Notes: generated by a model not told the origin, from the sequence alone. A stretch of 64,000 bases of DNA from Oscillospiraceae bacterium (GCA_017449185.1 JAFSJZ010000037.1:1-64000), one strand, 5' to 3'; positions 17,193-26,042 are shown, counted from the stretch's first letter. Made by a program: numbers and translations.

Positions 17193-19202
17193 ATGAAAGA
17201 AACAGGGAAAACCTCCTCGTCCAGGGCCTTTACCGGCAAGCATGAAAGCCCTGACTCCGCGACGGGCAGGCAGGCGTCGTTAACGGGGAAACAGGCCTCG
17301 CTAACGGGCAGGCAGCCCGCCCAAACGGGAAAGACAGCCTCTGCCGGCAGACAGACGGCGAATACGGCCAAACAGACGGCGTATACGGGCAGACAGGCCT
17401 CGTACACCGCCCGACAGTTGTCCGCCACGGCGAGGCAGAGGATCGTTGAACAAAAGAAGAAAAGGAACCGTAAGAGGACGCTTTATATCGTCTTTACGGC
17501 GCTGGCCGCCGCTACGATCATCGTCGCAGCCTTTATTCTCAAGGGCGCGGCCGAGCAGCGCAGCTACAATACCCATTACGGCAACGCGCTGCAGAGCTAT
17601 TACAGCGGCGATTATGACAGTGCCCTGGCAAGCCTCCGCCGCGCTTCCGCCATCTCGGAGACAGAGGAGTGCAGTCTGCTGATGGTGGACTGCTATGAAA
17701 AGCAGGGCAACTATCCCAAGGCGCTGGAACTGCTGGAGGACCTGTATAAGAAGGACAAGAACAACACGGCCGTTTCCGCGCGCATCGCCTCGATCAAGAT
17801 GAAAATCAGCGAGAAGAAAAACGAGTCGCTCGTCACCGTCGCAGGCAAACAGTACGAGGCCTGGACAAGCTCGCTCTCCGTCAAAGACACCGCTTTGGGA
17901 GACGGGATCCTCGGCGACGTTGTAAAACTTTACTCGCTCACTTCACTGACGCTGTCGGGAGACAGCCTGACGGACATCTCGCCCCTTTCCGCGCTGGGCG
18001 GTCTGGTGTTTCTCGATCTGTCGAACAACTCCGTTTCCGACATCGATCCGCTCGGAAGCCTGCGCGAACTGAAAACGCTGTATCTTGACAACAACCCGAT
18101 CACGGATTTCTCCGTGCTGTATTCCCTCCCACAGCTGGAGATGCTGTCGATCCGCGGCATTGCGGTCACGGAAGAGCAGCTCGGCGCGCTTTCCGAAGCT
18201 ATGCCCAACTGCACGATACACAGCAATCCCGGCATTGCGGAGGAAACGGTCAGCGATGTCACGGTCGGCACGCTGTCCTTCCGTACGGATGCGGAGGAGC
18301 TCGATCTGAGCAACATGGGCATCACAGACCTCTCGCCGCTGACTGTCTGCAAGAAACTCAAGAAGCTGGATATCACCGGCAACGGGATCTCCGATCTCAC
18401 GCCGCTGATGGACCTTACGGAACTGGAATGGATCTGCTTTAAGGATAATGTCGTCACCGACCTCCGGCCTCTGATGGGGATGCGCACGCTCCGTTATATC
18501 AACGCCGAAGGTAACGGCATCACGGGCACCACGCCTCTGTCTACCCTGACGGAGCTCAGCGAACTGTATCTGGCCTTCAACCCCATCGAAGATCTGTCCG
18601 GGCTTCGCAGTCTGGTCAATCTGCGCAGGCTCGGGTTGGAAAACACCGCGCTGACGGATGAAGATCTGAATCTGCTTGCCGCGCTCAGCGGTCTTGACGT
18701 GCTGCGCATCTATGACAACCCCGATCTCTCCGGCGAGGCTGTGGACGAACTGAAGGCAAGGCTGCGAGGCTGCGACGTCCAGCATTCCGAGTTGGTTTAT
18801 TATGTCGAGATGGGCGGAGAAAAAATCAGAGAGGACTCGACCGAGGTCATACTCTTCGACCACGGCGTCTCGGACATCAGCCCGATTCTTCGCTTCAAGA
18901 AGCTTGAAAAGCTCGATCTCGGCGCCAATCAGATCGATAACATCTATACGTTCCAGTACCTCACCGCGCCGCTGCGCGAGCTGCATCTGGGAAACAACAA
19001 CATTTCGGACGGAACGCCGCTGATGTATCTCGACGAGCTGGAGCTGCTCGATATTTCAGGGAATCGGCTCAGCTCGGTCTCTCCGATCAGGCAATTGTCC
19101 AATCTCAAATGGCTCAAGCTCACAGGCAATCCGCTCAGCGAGGAGCAGATCGCGGAGCTGCGCGAGGCTCTGCCGAACTGCGAGATCATCTTTGACAACT
19201 GA
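17193..19202 (+). CDS. Membrane-anchored leucine-rich-repeat protein with basic heptad-repeat tail
   Basis: 669 residues in four parts. Residues 24-82 are about nine near-heptad repeats of the form T-G-R/K-Q-A-S-x (TGRQASL, TGKQASL, TGRQPAQ, TAKQTAY, TGRQASY, TARQLSA). A basic stretch RIVEQKKKRNRKR (83-95) follows, then one membrane segment (about 96-117). Outside lie TPR-like helices (about 122-205) and then internalin-like leucine-rich repeats of about 22 residues (L-x-x-L-x-L-x-x-N-x-I-x-D) to the end. By the positive-inside rule the repeat tail is cytoplasmic and the LRR faces outward. A protein-binding surface role is likely; the partner is unknown. It ends at a bidirectional terminator. 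Confidence 0.8.
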   Translation: MKETGKTSSSRAFTGKHESPDSATGRQASLTGKQASLTGRQPAQTGKTASAGRQTANTAKQTAYTGRQASYTARQLSATARQRIVEQKKKRNRKRTLYIVFTALAAATIIVAAFILKGAAEQRSYNTHYGNALQSYYSGDYDSALASLRRASAISETEECSLLMVDCYEKQGNYPKALELLEDLYKKDKNNTAVSARIASIKMKISEKKNESLVTVAGKQYEAWTSSLSVKDTALGDGILGDVVKLYSLTSLTLSGDSLTDISPLSALGGLVFLDLSNNSVSDIDPLGSLRELKTLYLDNNPITDFSVLYSLPQLEMLSIRGIAVTEEQLGALSEAMPNCTIHSNPGIAEETVSDVTVGTLSFRTDAEELDLSNMGITDLSPLTVCKKLKKLDITGNGISDLTPLMDLTELEWICFKDNVVTDLRPLMGMRTLRYINAEGNGITGTTPLSTLTELSELYLAFNPIEDLSGLRSLVNLRRLGLENTALTDEDLNLLAALSGLDVLRIYDNPDLSGEAVDELKARLRGCDVQHSELVYYVEMGGEKIREDSTEVILFDHGVSDISPILRFKKLEKLDLGANQIDNIYTFQYLTAPLRELHLGNNNISDGTPLMYLDELELLDISGNRLSSVSPIRQLSNLKWLKLTGNPLSEEQIAELREALPNCEIIFDN

Positions 19203-19208
19203 ACGAAA

Positions 19209-19246
19209 GAAAAACGCTTTTGGCTGCTGCCAAAAGCGTTTTTTTC
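19209..19246. terminator. Bidirectional terminator between the LRR gene and dut
   Basis: AAAAACGCTTTTGG-CTGCTG-CCAAAAGCGTTTTTTT, T-rich on both strands. Confidence 0.92.
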
Positions 19247-19258
19247 TTGATCGAAGCC

Positions 19259-19693
19259 CTATTTCGTTCCGGTCGAGCCGAAGCCGCCCTCGCCGCGCGT
19301 GCTCTCTTCAAGCGCCGCGGCCTCGACAAAGCGGGCGCTCAGAACGGGAGAGACGACCATCTGCGCGATGCGCATGCCGGCCGTGATCACAAAATCAGAC
19401 TCTCCGTGGTTGATGAGGATGACCTTCACCTCGCCGCGATAGCCCGCGTCGATCGTCCCGGGGGCGTTGAGTACGGTCACGCCGTATTTGGCCGCCAGCC
19501 CGCTGCGGGGACGGACCTGCGCCTCGTATCCCTCGGGCAGCTCGATGGACAGCGCCGTCGGAACGCAGCCGAAGCCATGGGCCCTGAGCGTGAAATCCTC
19601 GGAGGCGTAGAGATCAAAACCGGCGTCGTCCTCATGTGCTTTTGTCGGGATATGCGCGCCCTCGCGCAGGGGAATGTATTTGATTTCAATCAT
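19259..19693 (-). CDS. dut: dUTP diphosphatase
   Basis: Hydrolyses dUTP to dUMP, keeping uracil out of DNA and feeding thymidylate synthesis. 144 residues, homotrimeric family. All five motifs are visible: DDAGFDLYA (22-30), RPRSGLAAKYGV (61-72), NAPGTIDAGYRGEVKV (76-91, with catalytic Asp), RIAQMVV and the C-terminal P-loop-like RGEGGFGSTG. GGAGGCGATAACC precedes the ATG. Confidence 0.96.
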   Translation of the reverse strand: MIEIKYIPLREGAHIPTKAHEDDAGFDLYASEDFTLRAHGFGCVPTALSIELPEGYEAQVRPRSGLAAKYGVTVLNAPGTIDAGYRGEVKVILINHGESDFVITAGMRIAQMVVSPVLSARFVEAAALEESTRGEGGFGSTGTK

Positions 19694-19713
19694 GGTTATC
19701 GCCTCCTGAATGA

Positions 19714-19742
19714 ATTATACAGCATGCAGATCCATTCTTCAA
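19714..19742 (-). promoter_or_regulatory. dut promoter
   Basis: Minus strand TTGAAG (19737-19742), 17 bases, perfect TATAAT (19714-19719). Confidence 0.7.
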
Positions 19743-19835
19743 GCTTCGGCCGATACTTTATTCATTACAGCATTACCGTGCAAACAAAAAAAAAGAGTAT
19801 GCTTCAACGCCGTGCTGAAATAACAGAAAACCGCA

Positions 19836-19867
19836 AGCTCCCGTCAAAGATGGGAGCTCCCTTTTTT
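19836..19867 (+). terminator. Orphan terminator between the dut and degV promoters
   Basis: AGCTCCC...GGGAGCT then CCCTTTTTTT, lying between two divergent promoters with no recognised gene ending there. It may insulate degV or end a small plus-strand RNA from 19745-19835. Confidence 0.65.
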
Positions 19868-19871
19868 TGGG

Positions 19872-19900
19872 GTGACAAATATTGGCATTTGTGCTATGAT
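19872..19900 (+). promoter_or_regulatory. degV promoter
   Basis: GTGACA (19872-19877), 17 bases, TATGAT (19895-19900). Confidence 0.6.
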
Positions 19901-19947
19901 GAGCGCCGGAGCAAACAAATATGAAGATATTTCGAAAGGAAACAACC

Positions 19948-20829
19948 ATGCAGGATTATATCATTGCGACTTCCTCAACCTCCGACTTGACGAGAACCTA
20001 TCTTGAAGAGCACAACATCCCGTTTATCTCCTATACCTATACGGTGGGGGATAAGCTGTATGAGGATGACTGCCGCGAGGAGACGCGCGAGCAGGTCTAC
20101 AAGGGGATGCGAGGAGGCGACAGGCTGAAGACCTCGATGATCAACGAGTTTATTTACTGTGATTTCTTCCGTTCTTTGTTGAAGACGGGCAAGGACGTCA
20201 TTTTTCTGGATATGTCTCAGAAGATGTCCGTTTCCTACGAAAAATCCAGGCTGGCCGAGCAGATGATCCGCAGCGAGTTTCCGGAGCAGAGGCTGTATGT
20301 CATGGACACGCTGTGCATTTCCGGGGGTCTCGGTCTGCTGGTCAAAAACATGGTCGCGCGGAAAGAACAGGGCCTGTCCTTCGACGAGGTGATCGCCTGG
20401 GGCGAGGCTAACAAGCTGAAGATCGCGCATCGCTTCACAGTTGATGATCTGAACTATCTCAAGGCTGGCGGGCGCGTGTCCAACTCCGCGGCGCTGGTCG
20501 GCTCGCTGCTGTCGGTCAAGCCTGTTCTCTATGTGCCGGACCGGGGCACGCTGGACGTGGCCAAGAAAGTGCGCGGGCGCAAAGCGGCGCTTGCGGAGAT
20601 CCTGCGCGGCGTGCTGGACGATCTCTCCGAGATCGACCCGAGCGGCATGGAGATCAACATCCTGCAGGCCGACTGCCGCGCGGACGCCGAGTTCGTGCGT
20701 GACGAGATCAAAAAGGCCTATCCGTCGGTAGGAGAGATCACGATCACTTCTCTCGGCGTCGTGATCGGTGCGCACTGCGGCCCCGGCCTGCTCACGATCT
20801 TTTATCTCTGCAGCGGCCGCAGGCCTTGA
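19948..20829 (+). CDS. DegV-family fatty-acid-binding protein
   Basis: 293 residues. DegV/FakB-type proteins bind a fatty acid in a cleft between two domains, and some pass it to a fatty-acid kinase. Seen: TSSTSDLTRTYLEEHNI at the N-terminus, DRLKTSMIN near 54 (conserved T-S pair at the ligand carboxylate), DTLCISGGLGLLV near 123 and a C-terminal VVIGAHCGPG. ATG 19948 follows AAAGGA. No fatty-acid kinase gene is nearby, so membership is secure but the exact role is not. Confidence 0.88.
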   Translation: MQDYIIATSSTSDLTRTYLEEHNIPFISYTYTVGDKLYEDDCREETREQVYKGMRGGDRLKTSMINEFIYCDFFRSLLKTGKDVIFLDMSQKMSVSYEKSRLAEQMIRSEFPEQRLYVMDTLCISGGLGLLVKNMVARKEQGLSFDEVIAWGEANKLKIAHRFTVDDLNYLKAGGRVSNSAALVGSLLSVKPVLYVPDRGTLDVAKKVRGRKAALAEILRGVLDDLSEIDPSGMEINILQADCRADAEFVRDEIKKAYPSVGEITITSLGVVIGAHCGPGLLTIFYLCSGRRP

Positions 20830-20872
20830 AAACGCTGCATTTTCCGGAAAAAGAAAAACGGCAAAAAAAGCC

Positions 20873-20901
20873 TTGACATTTCGATCCCCGTCTGCTATTA
20901 T
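20873..20901 (+). promoter_or_regulatory. tRNA-Ala promoter
   Basis: Perfect TTGACA (20873-20878), 17 bases, TATTAT (20896-20901), 22 bases before the tRNA. Confidence 0.85.
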
Positions 20902-20923
20902 ACTCCATGCGCCAAACGCAGAT

Positions 20924-21328
<405 letters not shown>

Positions 21329-21330
<2 letters not shown>

Positions 21331-21357
21331 AGGCAGCCGAAAGGCTGCCTTTCATGT
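21329..21357 (-). terminator. Terminator of the kinase-like gene
   Basis: GGCAGCC-GAAA-GGCTGCC hairpin overlapping the gene's stop codon, with flanking TTTC on one side and A-rich sequence on the other. Confidence 0.6.
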
Positions 21358-21891
21358 TTCCTGCTGCTTGAGACAGGCTTCAAGCTCCGGCGTATGGGAC
21401 CAGTAGCGGATTCCCCAGTTTTCAAAGCTCCATTCGTCCATATACGCGTTGCACTCGTAATCGACGTACCAGAGCAGTCCGCCGCACACGACAAAGTTGG
21501 TCGGGAAATAGTCGATATTCAGTCCCGCCGCCCTCGCCGCCGCGGCCATCTCGCGGACCTGGGGAACATAGAGTTCGACGTTCTTTCCCGCACGCAGCAG
21601 CTCCATGACGGTCGGCCCGTCGATATATTCCTTTACGATCCGCTCCGCCTGCTCGTCCAGATCGAGCATGGCCGGAATCCGGATCCCGGCAGCGAGCAGA
21701 CGCTCGTAATCGCGTCGCTCCGCTTCGATCTTGTCGCCGAAGCTGTAGTAATCACAGGGCTCGTGATGGATCTGCTTGAGCACCGAACGCTTGCCCTCGC
21801 GCTCCGCGAGATACGAATATCCGCCCTTTCCATGACCGAGCAGGGCAATGAGAACATATTCCTTTCCGTTAACGGTCGACCGTTCTTCCAT
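21352..21891 (-). CDS. Small protein-kinase-like (RIO/aminoglycoside-kinase fold) protein
   Basis: 179 residues from ATG 21891 (GGAG seven bases upstream). The order of motifs is that of a kinase-like fold: GHGKGGYSYLAE (about 19-30, glycine loop), SVLKQIHHE (about 36-44, the lysine), ERIVKEYIDG (hinge), LNIDYFPTNFVV (catalytic-loop-like D-x-x-x-x-N) and WYVDYECN (D-x-x metal motif). It is shorter than Hanks-type kinases and closest in style to RIO-like or lipopolysaccharide/choline kinases. Fold assignment is from motifs only; the substrate is unknown. It converges on the tRNA repeat region. Confidence 0.6.
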   Translation of the reverse strand: MEERSTVNGKEYVLIALLGHGKGGYSYLAEREGKRSVLKQIHHEPCDYYSFGDKIEAERRDYERLLAAGIRIPAMLDLDEQAERIVKEYIDGPTVMELLRAGKNVELYVPQVREMAAAARAAGLNIDYFPTNFVVCGGLLWYVDYECNAYMDEWSFENWGIRYWSHTPELEACLKQQET

Positions 21892-22039
21892 TTCCACGCT
21901 CCGCAAAGTTTTGTATTTCCGATCATATCATCTTTTTGCTTTCAATTCAACTTCATCGCTGCCGCCGGACTTTTCGCGGTTGACAAGTGATTGCGCAGAT
22001 GCGAAAATAGAAAAAAGCGCCTGCGAAAAGGAGAAGACT

Positions 22040-24481
22040 ATGATCTTTTTTCAGCAGTTCTATCTTGACCGGGAAAAGGATATCGCGGTGGATCTCTATC
22101 TGGAAGGAGAGCGTCTTTTCTATGTGATCCGTACGCCGAACCATCGGACCGGCAATCTGATCTCCAACCTGGCCAAGCTCTGCGGTCTGCAGACGAGTCT
22201 GGACGAGAACGGCCTAAAGGTGATCCGCGACGAGATCCCGTGCTACGTCGACGGGGATAACCGCAGCATGTACATTCTTCGCCTGGGCAACACGAAGATC
22301 GCCAATATCTACCCGGACGGGAGGGTCGAGATGAAGGCCTCGATCCCGGCGATCTCCAAGACGCTGATGAGCCAGACGAAGGACTATCGCCTCGGCGTGG
22401 AAAAAACCATCGTCAAGACCTATATCCGCTCCGACTGCAAATTCCGCACGGATCTGCACACGCACATGAACGGCATCCTTCCACCGGACGCGCTGATCGC
22501 GCTGGGCATCGTGCACCAGATCCGCTATCCGTATTATTATATCAAAAAGCTCTCGCTGCGCTGTACGGATGGGCAGATCGCCCGACTGGAGGCGCAGCGC
22601 GTCGAGACGGAAAAGCGCCTCGGCGACATCCCGCTGACCGGGAAGCACCGCGAGCGCAGGATCGACGATTATACCTTTATCAATTTCGCGGAACTGATTC
22701 TGGGCGACCCGGCCGACGCCGCGTATAACATCGAGCGAATCCGCAACTCCCTGACTATCCCAAAGGACGGGCAGGCGGTGTTCGCGGATCTGGAAAAAGT
22801 CTACCTGTACCGCTATGTGTTCACCAAGGCGCTTCCCTCGGACGAGCCGTTCCCCGGCGTCAATCTCGCACTGATCCCGGACCGCGAGATCCGCGCCTAT
22901 GCCGAGCACATGCGCCGCGACCGCGAAGACGACCGCTATCGCGCCAACACGCTTTATCAGGATCTGCTGCTGTGGATCGCGCGCGAATATCAGAAGCACG
23001 GCGTGGAATACGCCGAGATCACGGACACGGCGCTTCTCAACCGCGCGGAGTTTCCCGTCAAGCTGCGCCAGATCCACGAGATCATGCCCTCCGTCACGCG
23101 CGAGACGGGCGTGCTGCTGCGCTTCCTCGCGGGCATCCGCCGCATCCCGCTGACCATCGTACGCGACCGCGTGACGCCCAACGACTATCTGGCGGAGAAC
23201 CTGCGCTGCCTGCGCGTGATCGCCGCAGACCCCTATATCGCGGGCAGCGATATCGTCGGCGAAGAGATCAACGACATTCTCGAACTGCGCAGTGTGATCC
23301 GTGAGCTTGTCAGGCTCGCGGGCGAAGAGAGCGGCTTCGTGATCCGGATCCACGCGGGTGAAAACGACAGTCTGCGCGACAATGTGGCCAACAGTATCCG
23401 CTGTGTGGCCGAATCCCTGCAGCCGGGCCAGCCCTTCCCGGAGATGCGTGTGGGCCACGGTCTCTATACCTGCGACCTGCGGACTCCGAGCGGCAAAAAG
23501 CTGCTGCAGGATCTGAAGAACTACGGCGTTGCGCTGGAGTTCCAGATCACCTCGAACGTGCGTCTGAACAATCTCAGCCATCTTGACCGCCACCCGCTGC
23601 GGCAGTACCTGCGCTCCGGAGTGCGCTGCGTACAGGGAACGGACGGCTGCGCGCTGTATGGGACGAACTCCATTGACGAAGAGCTGAGCCTGGAAAAACT
23701 GCTCGGGCTGACGCATGAGGAGCTCTGCCGGATGCGCTGCGCGGAGGACGAGATCTACTTTGAAAGCCTGAACACGTTCAAAAGAAAAGAAGAAAGCTTC
23801 CGCGCGCACTTTGCGGGCGGGGATATCGAACAGTATTACCTCCACCGTCTGGACGAGGCGGAGGCCCCGCTCGATGAACTGTGGAAGAGCGCGGCAAAGC
23901 TCGACGCAGAGGACGCGCTCAGAAGCCAGCTCACGGTGCTGCCGCAGGACGCGCTGCCTGTCGTGATCGCGGGCGGCAGCTTCAACAACAGCAGCCATCG
24001 CACCCAGGTCAAAGCCGACGACCGCGCACTGATCGACGCGCTGCTCGACGGCGCCGACCCGAAAAAGGTATGCTTTGTCGTTGGACAGTCCCTGACGGGA
24101 CACGAGGGATATCTTGTCCGCCGTGCCGCGGGACGCTTCCGCGTCTTTGCCATCGTCCCGGGAAAGATCAGTGCCGCGGAGCGCGCGCGTCTGGCCGCCG
24201 CGTCCGTCGGTGTGCTCGTATCGATCGAAAACTCGGCCATGGGCCTGTACAAGAGCTTCGCCTACGAGATTTTCAACCGCATGCCCTCCGTGCTTCTGGC
24301 CTTCGACGGCTCCTCCGCGGCGTCCAACCTCATCCAGGAAGCGCGCAACGGCCGCCGGAAATGCAGCATTTTCATCAACCCGCGCTCCCGCGGACTCACC
24401 GTAAAGGCAAAAATGCTCGAGGGATACGTCAGACCGCTGCACAAAGCCGAAGAAGTTCTCGAAACACTCAGAAGAGATTAA
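22040..24481 (+). CDS. Adenosine-deaminase-like protein with C-terminal Rossmann-like domain
   Basis: 813 residues, more than twice a normal adenosine deaminase (~340). An N-terminal domain (1-130) of unknown fold comes first. The amidohydrolase barrel then shows DLHTHMNG (zinc His140, His142), IHAGEND (His438, Glu441), VGHGLY (His473) and QGTDGCALYG (Asp535), so the zinc site looks complete. The second Asp of the usual TDDP is Gly here, and the barrel carries long insertions between 150 and 430. The C-terminal part (about 638-813) begins IAGGSFNNSSH and contains FVVGQSLTG and FDGSSAASN, reading like a nucleotide-binding alpha/beta (SLOG/TIR-like) domain. ATG 22040 follows AAAAGGAGAAG. Deamination of an adenine nucleoside or nucleotide is inferred. 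Confidence 0.75.
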   Translation: MIFFQQFYLDREKDIAVDLYLEGERLFYVIRTPNHRTGNLISNLAKLCGLQTSLDENGLKVIRDEIPCYVDGDNRSMYILRLGNTKIANIYPDGRVEMKASIPAISKTLMSQTKDYRLGVEKTIVKTYIRSDCKFRTDLHTHMNGILPPDALIALGIVHQIRYPYYYIKKLSLRCTDGQIARLEAQRVETEKRLGDIPLTGKHRERRIDDYTFINFAELILGDPADAAYNIERIRNSLTIPKDGQAVFADLEKVYLYRYVFTKALPSDEPFPGVNLALIPDREIRAYAEHMRRDREDDRYRANTLYQDLLLWIAREYQKHGVEYAEITDTALLNRAEFPVKLRQIHEIMPSVTRETGVLLRFLAGIRRIPLTIVRDRVTPNDYLAENLRCLRVIAADPYIAGSDIVGEEINDILELRSVIRELVRLAGEESGFVIRIHAGENDSLRDNVANSIRCVAESLQPGQPFPEMRVGHGLYTCDLRTPSGKKLLQDLKNYGVALEFQITSNVRLNNLSHLDRHPLRQYLRSGVRCVQGTDGCALYGTNSIDEELSLEKLLGLTHEELCRMRCAEDEIYFESLNTFKRKEESFRAHFAGGDIEQYYLHRLDEAEAPLDELWKSAAKLDAEDALRSQLTVLPQDALPVVIAGGSFNNSSHRTQVKADDRALIDALLDGADPKKVCFVVGQSLTGHEGYLVRRAAGRFRVFAIVPGKISAAERARLAAASVGVLVSIENSAMGLYKSFAYEIFNRMPSVLLAFDGSSAASNLIQEARNGRRKCSIFINPRSRGLTVKAKMLEGYVRPLHKAEEVLETLRRD

Positions 24482-24483
24482 GC

Positions 24484-24512
24484 TTTTCAATTCAGCGGAA
24501 CAGGCGTATAAT
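24484..24512 (+). promoter_or_regulatory. Promoter of the coiled-coil / deacetylase operon
   Basis: TTTTCA (24484-24489), 17 bases, perfect TATAAT (24507-24512), directly after the upstream stop codon. Confidence 0.65.
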
Positions 24513-24550
24513 ACGCATGCTTTCCATCCATATGAGAAGAGAAAAAGACT

Positions 24551-25000
24551 ATGAAGAAAAAGAAAAAAGCCAAAGCCGGACGCTTTCCCGTCGGCGGTCT
24601 GATCGTCATGCTTCTGCTCATCGGCGTGATTCTGACAGCCGGCTATTTCGGTATGCGGTATTCCGCACAGTACGACGCCCTGCAAAAAAACAGTGAAGAC
24701 AGGATCGCGGCCGCGGAGTCTGCTCTGATGCTTGCCGAAGCGCAATATGCCGAGGCGGATCCCGAGTCTGCCGCACACGTTGCCGAACGCAGACAGGTTA
24801 CGGAAGAGATGATTGCGCAGGCAAGTGCGGAGCTTGATGAGCTCCTCGCGGAGAGCGCGGAGACCGACGCCGCCATCAGCGAACTCGAGAAGAGAAAAGC
24901 AGAGCTGGAAAGTGTCGAGGACTTCGATTATTATATTTCGATATACAACGAATACACCGAAGGGAGGGATTACGTTGAGAACCTTCTTTCGGGTGATTAA
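24551..25000 (+). CDS. Single-pass membrane coiled-coil protein, unknown
   Basis: 149 residues: lysine-rich start, one membrane segment (about 14-37), then a long Ala/Glu-rich coiled coil (about 40-125) and a short tail rich in Asp and Tyr. No family recognised. It overlaps the following deacetylase gene by 26 bases, and that protein has the same layout (membrane segment then coiled coil), so the two may form a heteromeric stalk at the membrane. That is inference from architecture and coupling. Confidence 0.65.
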   Translation: MKKKKKAKAGRFPVGGLIVMLLLIGVILTAGYFGMRYSAQYDALQKNSEDRIAAAESALMLAEAQYAEADPESAAHVAERRQVTEEMIAQASAELDELLAESAETDAAISELEKRKAELESVEDFDYYISIYNEYTEGRDYVENLLSGD

Positions 25001-26042
25001 CGGCATCCTTCTCACGGCCGCCCTGCTTGCCGCAGCCTACTGCGGCTATCATGTCTATTCGGTCCGGACCTTCCCGACAGAAAGCTACGACGCCCGGGAG
25101 GCCGACATCCGCGCCAGAACCGACAAAACACTCGCAGACGCAGAGCGCGCACGTCAGGATGCAGACGAAAGACTTGCCTTCCTGAAAGCCGACCTGAAAA
25201 ACAACGGCGAGGAGGCTGTCGCCCTTTCCGAGAGCATGGAGGAAACAAGGGCTGAGCAGGAGAGTAAAGCCCGGCGGCTGGCCGAGCTGCAGGAGATGGT
25301 CCGGATCCGCGAGGACCTGCCCGCTTCCGTCGAAGAGGCGCGCAGCCAGTATGCCGACAGGATACGCGAGCTGGAAGAGAAAATCCGGAACGGAGAGACC
25401 GAGGTCCGTATTTGCTATTGGACGCTTGACGACGGGCCGACCTATATCACGAAAAACTTCCTTGATGCGCTCGATGAAATGGACGGACGCGTTCGCGTAA
25501 CCTTTTTCACTGCCAACGGGGCGAACGATTCGCCGGACGAGGAAGAGATCCTCCGCCGGGAAATGACGAGCGGACACAGCGTACAAAACCACAGCTACGC
25601 GCACGTCACGAACGCCGACGGGCCTGTGTACCGGTCGCCCGACAGCTTCCGGGAGCAGATCCTCTTACAGGATGAATGGCTCTTAGAGGTCACGGGCTTT
25701 CATCCGACGATCTTCCGCTTTCCCGGCGGCTCCGCATGGGGACGGGATCTTGTGCCCGGCGCCACCGACGTGATCGCCGAGCTTGGCTACGAATGGGTGG
25801 ACTGGAACTGCAATCTCTACGACGCAGGCGCGGCGGACAAGCTGCCGTCCGCAGCATTGGAAACGTCCAGAGCCGTGACCCAGATCTCTGAGGAGCCGAT
25901 CGCGATGATCCTGGGCCATGACTGGAACAGCAACACGCTGATCGCCATGAAAAATGCGATCCCCATGCTGCAGGAAAAAGGCTATGTTTTCCTGCCGCTG
26001 TTCCCGGAGTCGGTGACGATGGGCCTCGTCGCGGCCCGCTGA
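24975..26042 (+). CDS. Membrane-anchored coiled-coil polysaccharide deacetylase
   Basis: 355 residues with a membrane segment (about 5-27), a coiled coil (about 40-135) and a NodB domain (about 140-355) outside the cell. Catalytic motifs: WTLDDGPTY (metal Asp; Leu replaces the usual Phe), QNHSYAHVT (two histidines), FRFPGGSAW, WVDWNCN and ILGHDW, so it should be active, probably on peptidoglycan or a wall glycan. The start must be TTG at 24975: GGGAGGGA ends five bases before it, and no ATG precedes the membrane segment. It begins inside the preceding coiled-coil gene. Confidence 0.82.
   Translation: MRTFFRVINGILLTAALLAAAYCGYHVYSVRTFPTESYDAREADIRARTDKTLADAERARQDADERLAFLKADLKNNGEEAVALSESMEETRAEQESKARRLAELQEMVRIREDLPASVEEARSQYADRIRELEEKIRNGETEVRICYWTLDDGPTYITKNFLDALDEMDGRVRVTFFTANGANDSPDEEEILRREMTSGHSVQNHSYAHVTNADGPVYRSPDSFREQILLQDEWLLEVTGFHPTIFRFPGGSAWGRDLVPGATDVIAELGYEWVDWNCNLYDAGAADKLPSAALETSRAVTQISEEPIAMILGHDWNSNTLIAMKNAIPMLQEKGYVFLPLFPESVTMGLVAAR

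Noticed and set aside
16778..17428. Minus-strand frame with a repeated C-L-P-V motif
   Set aside because: It is the reverse reading of the TGRQAS repeats of the LRR protein; no start signal or independent support.
22040..24481. RADAR or Cad1-type defence system
   Set aside because: Length and deaminase core are suggestive, but there is no RdrA ATPase, CARF domain or other defence gene beside it, and the flanking genes are envelope and unknown-function genes.
22214..25015. 933-codon minus-strand frame
   Set aside because: Antisense to the adenosine-deaminase-like gene; high GC at third positions keeps the frame open, with no family features.
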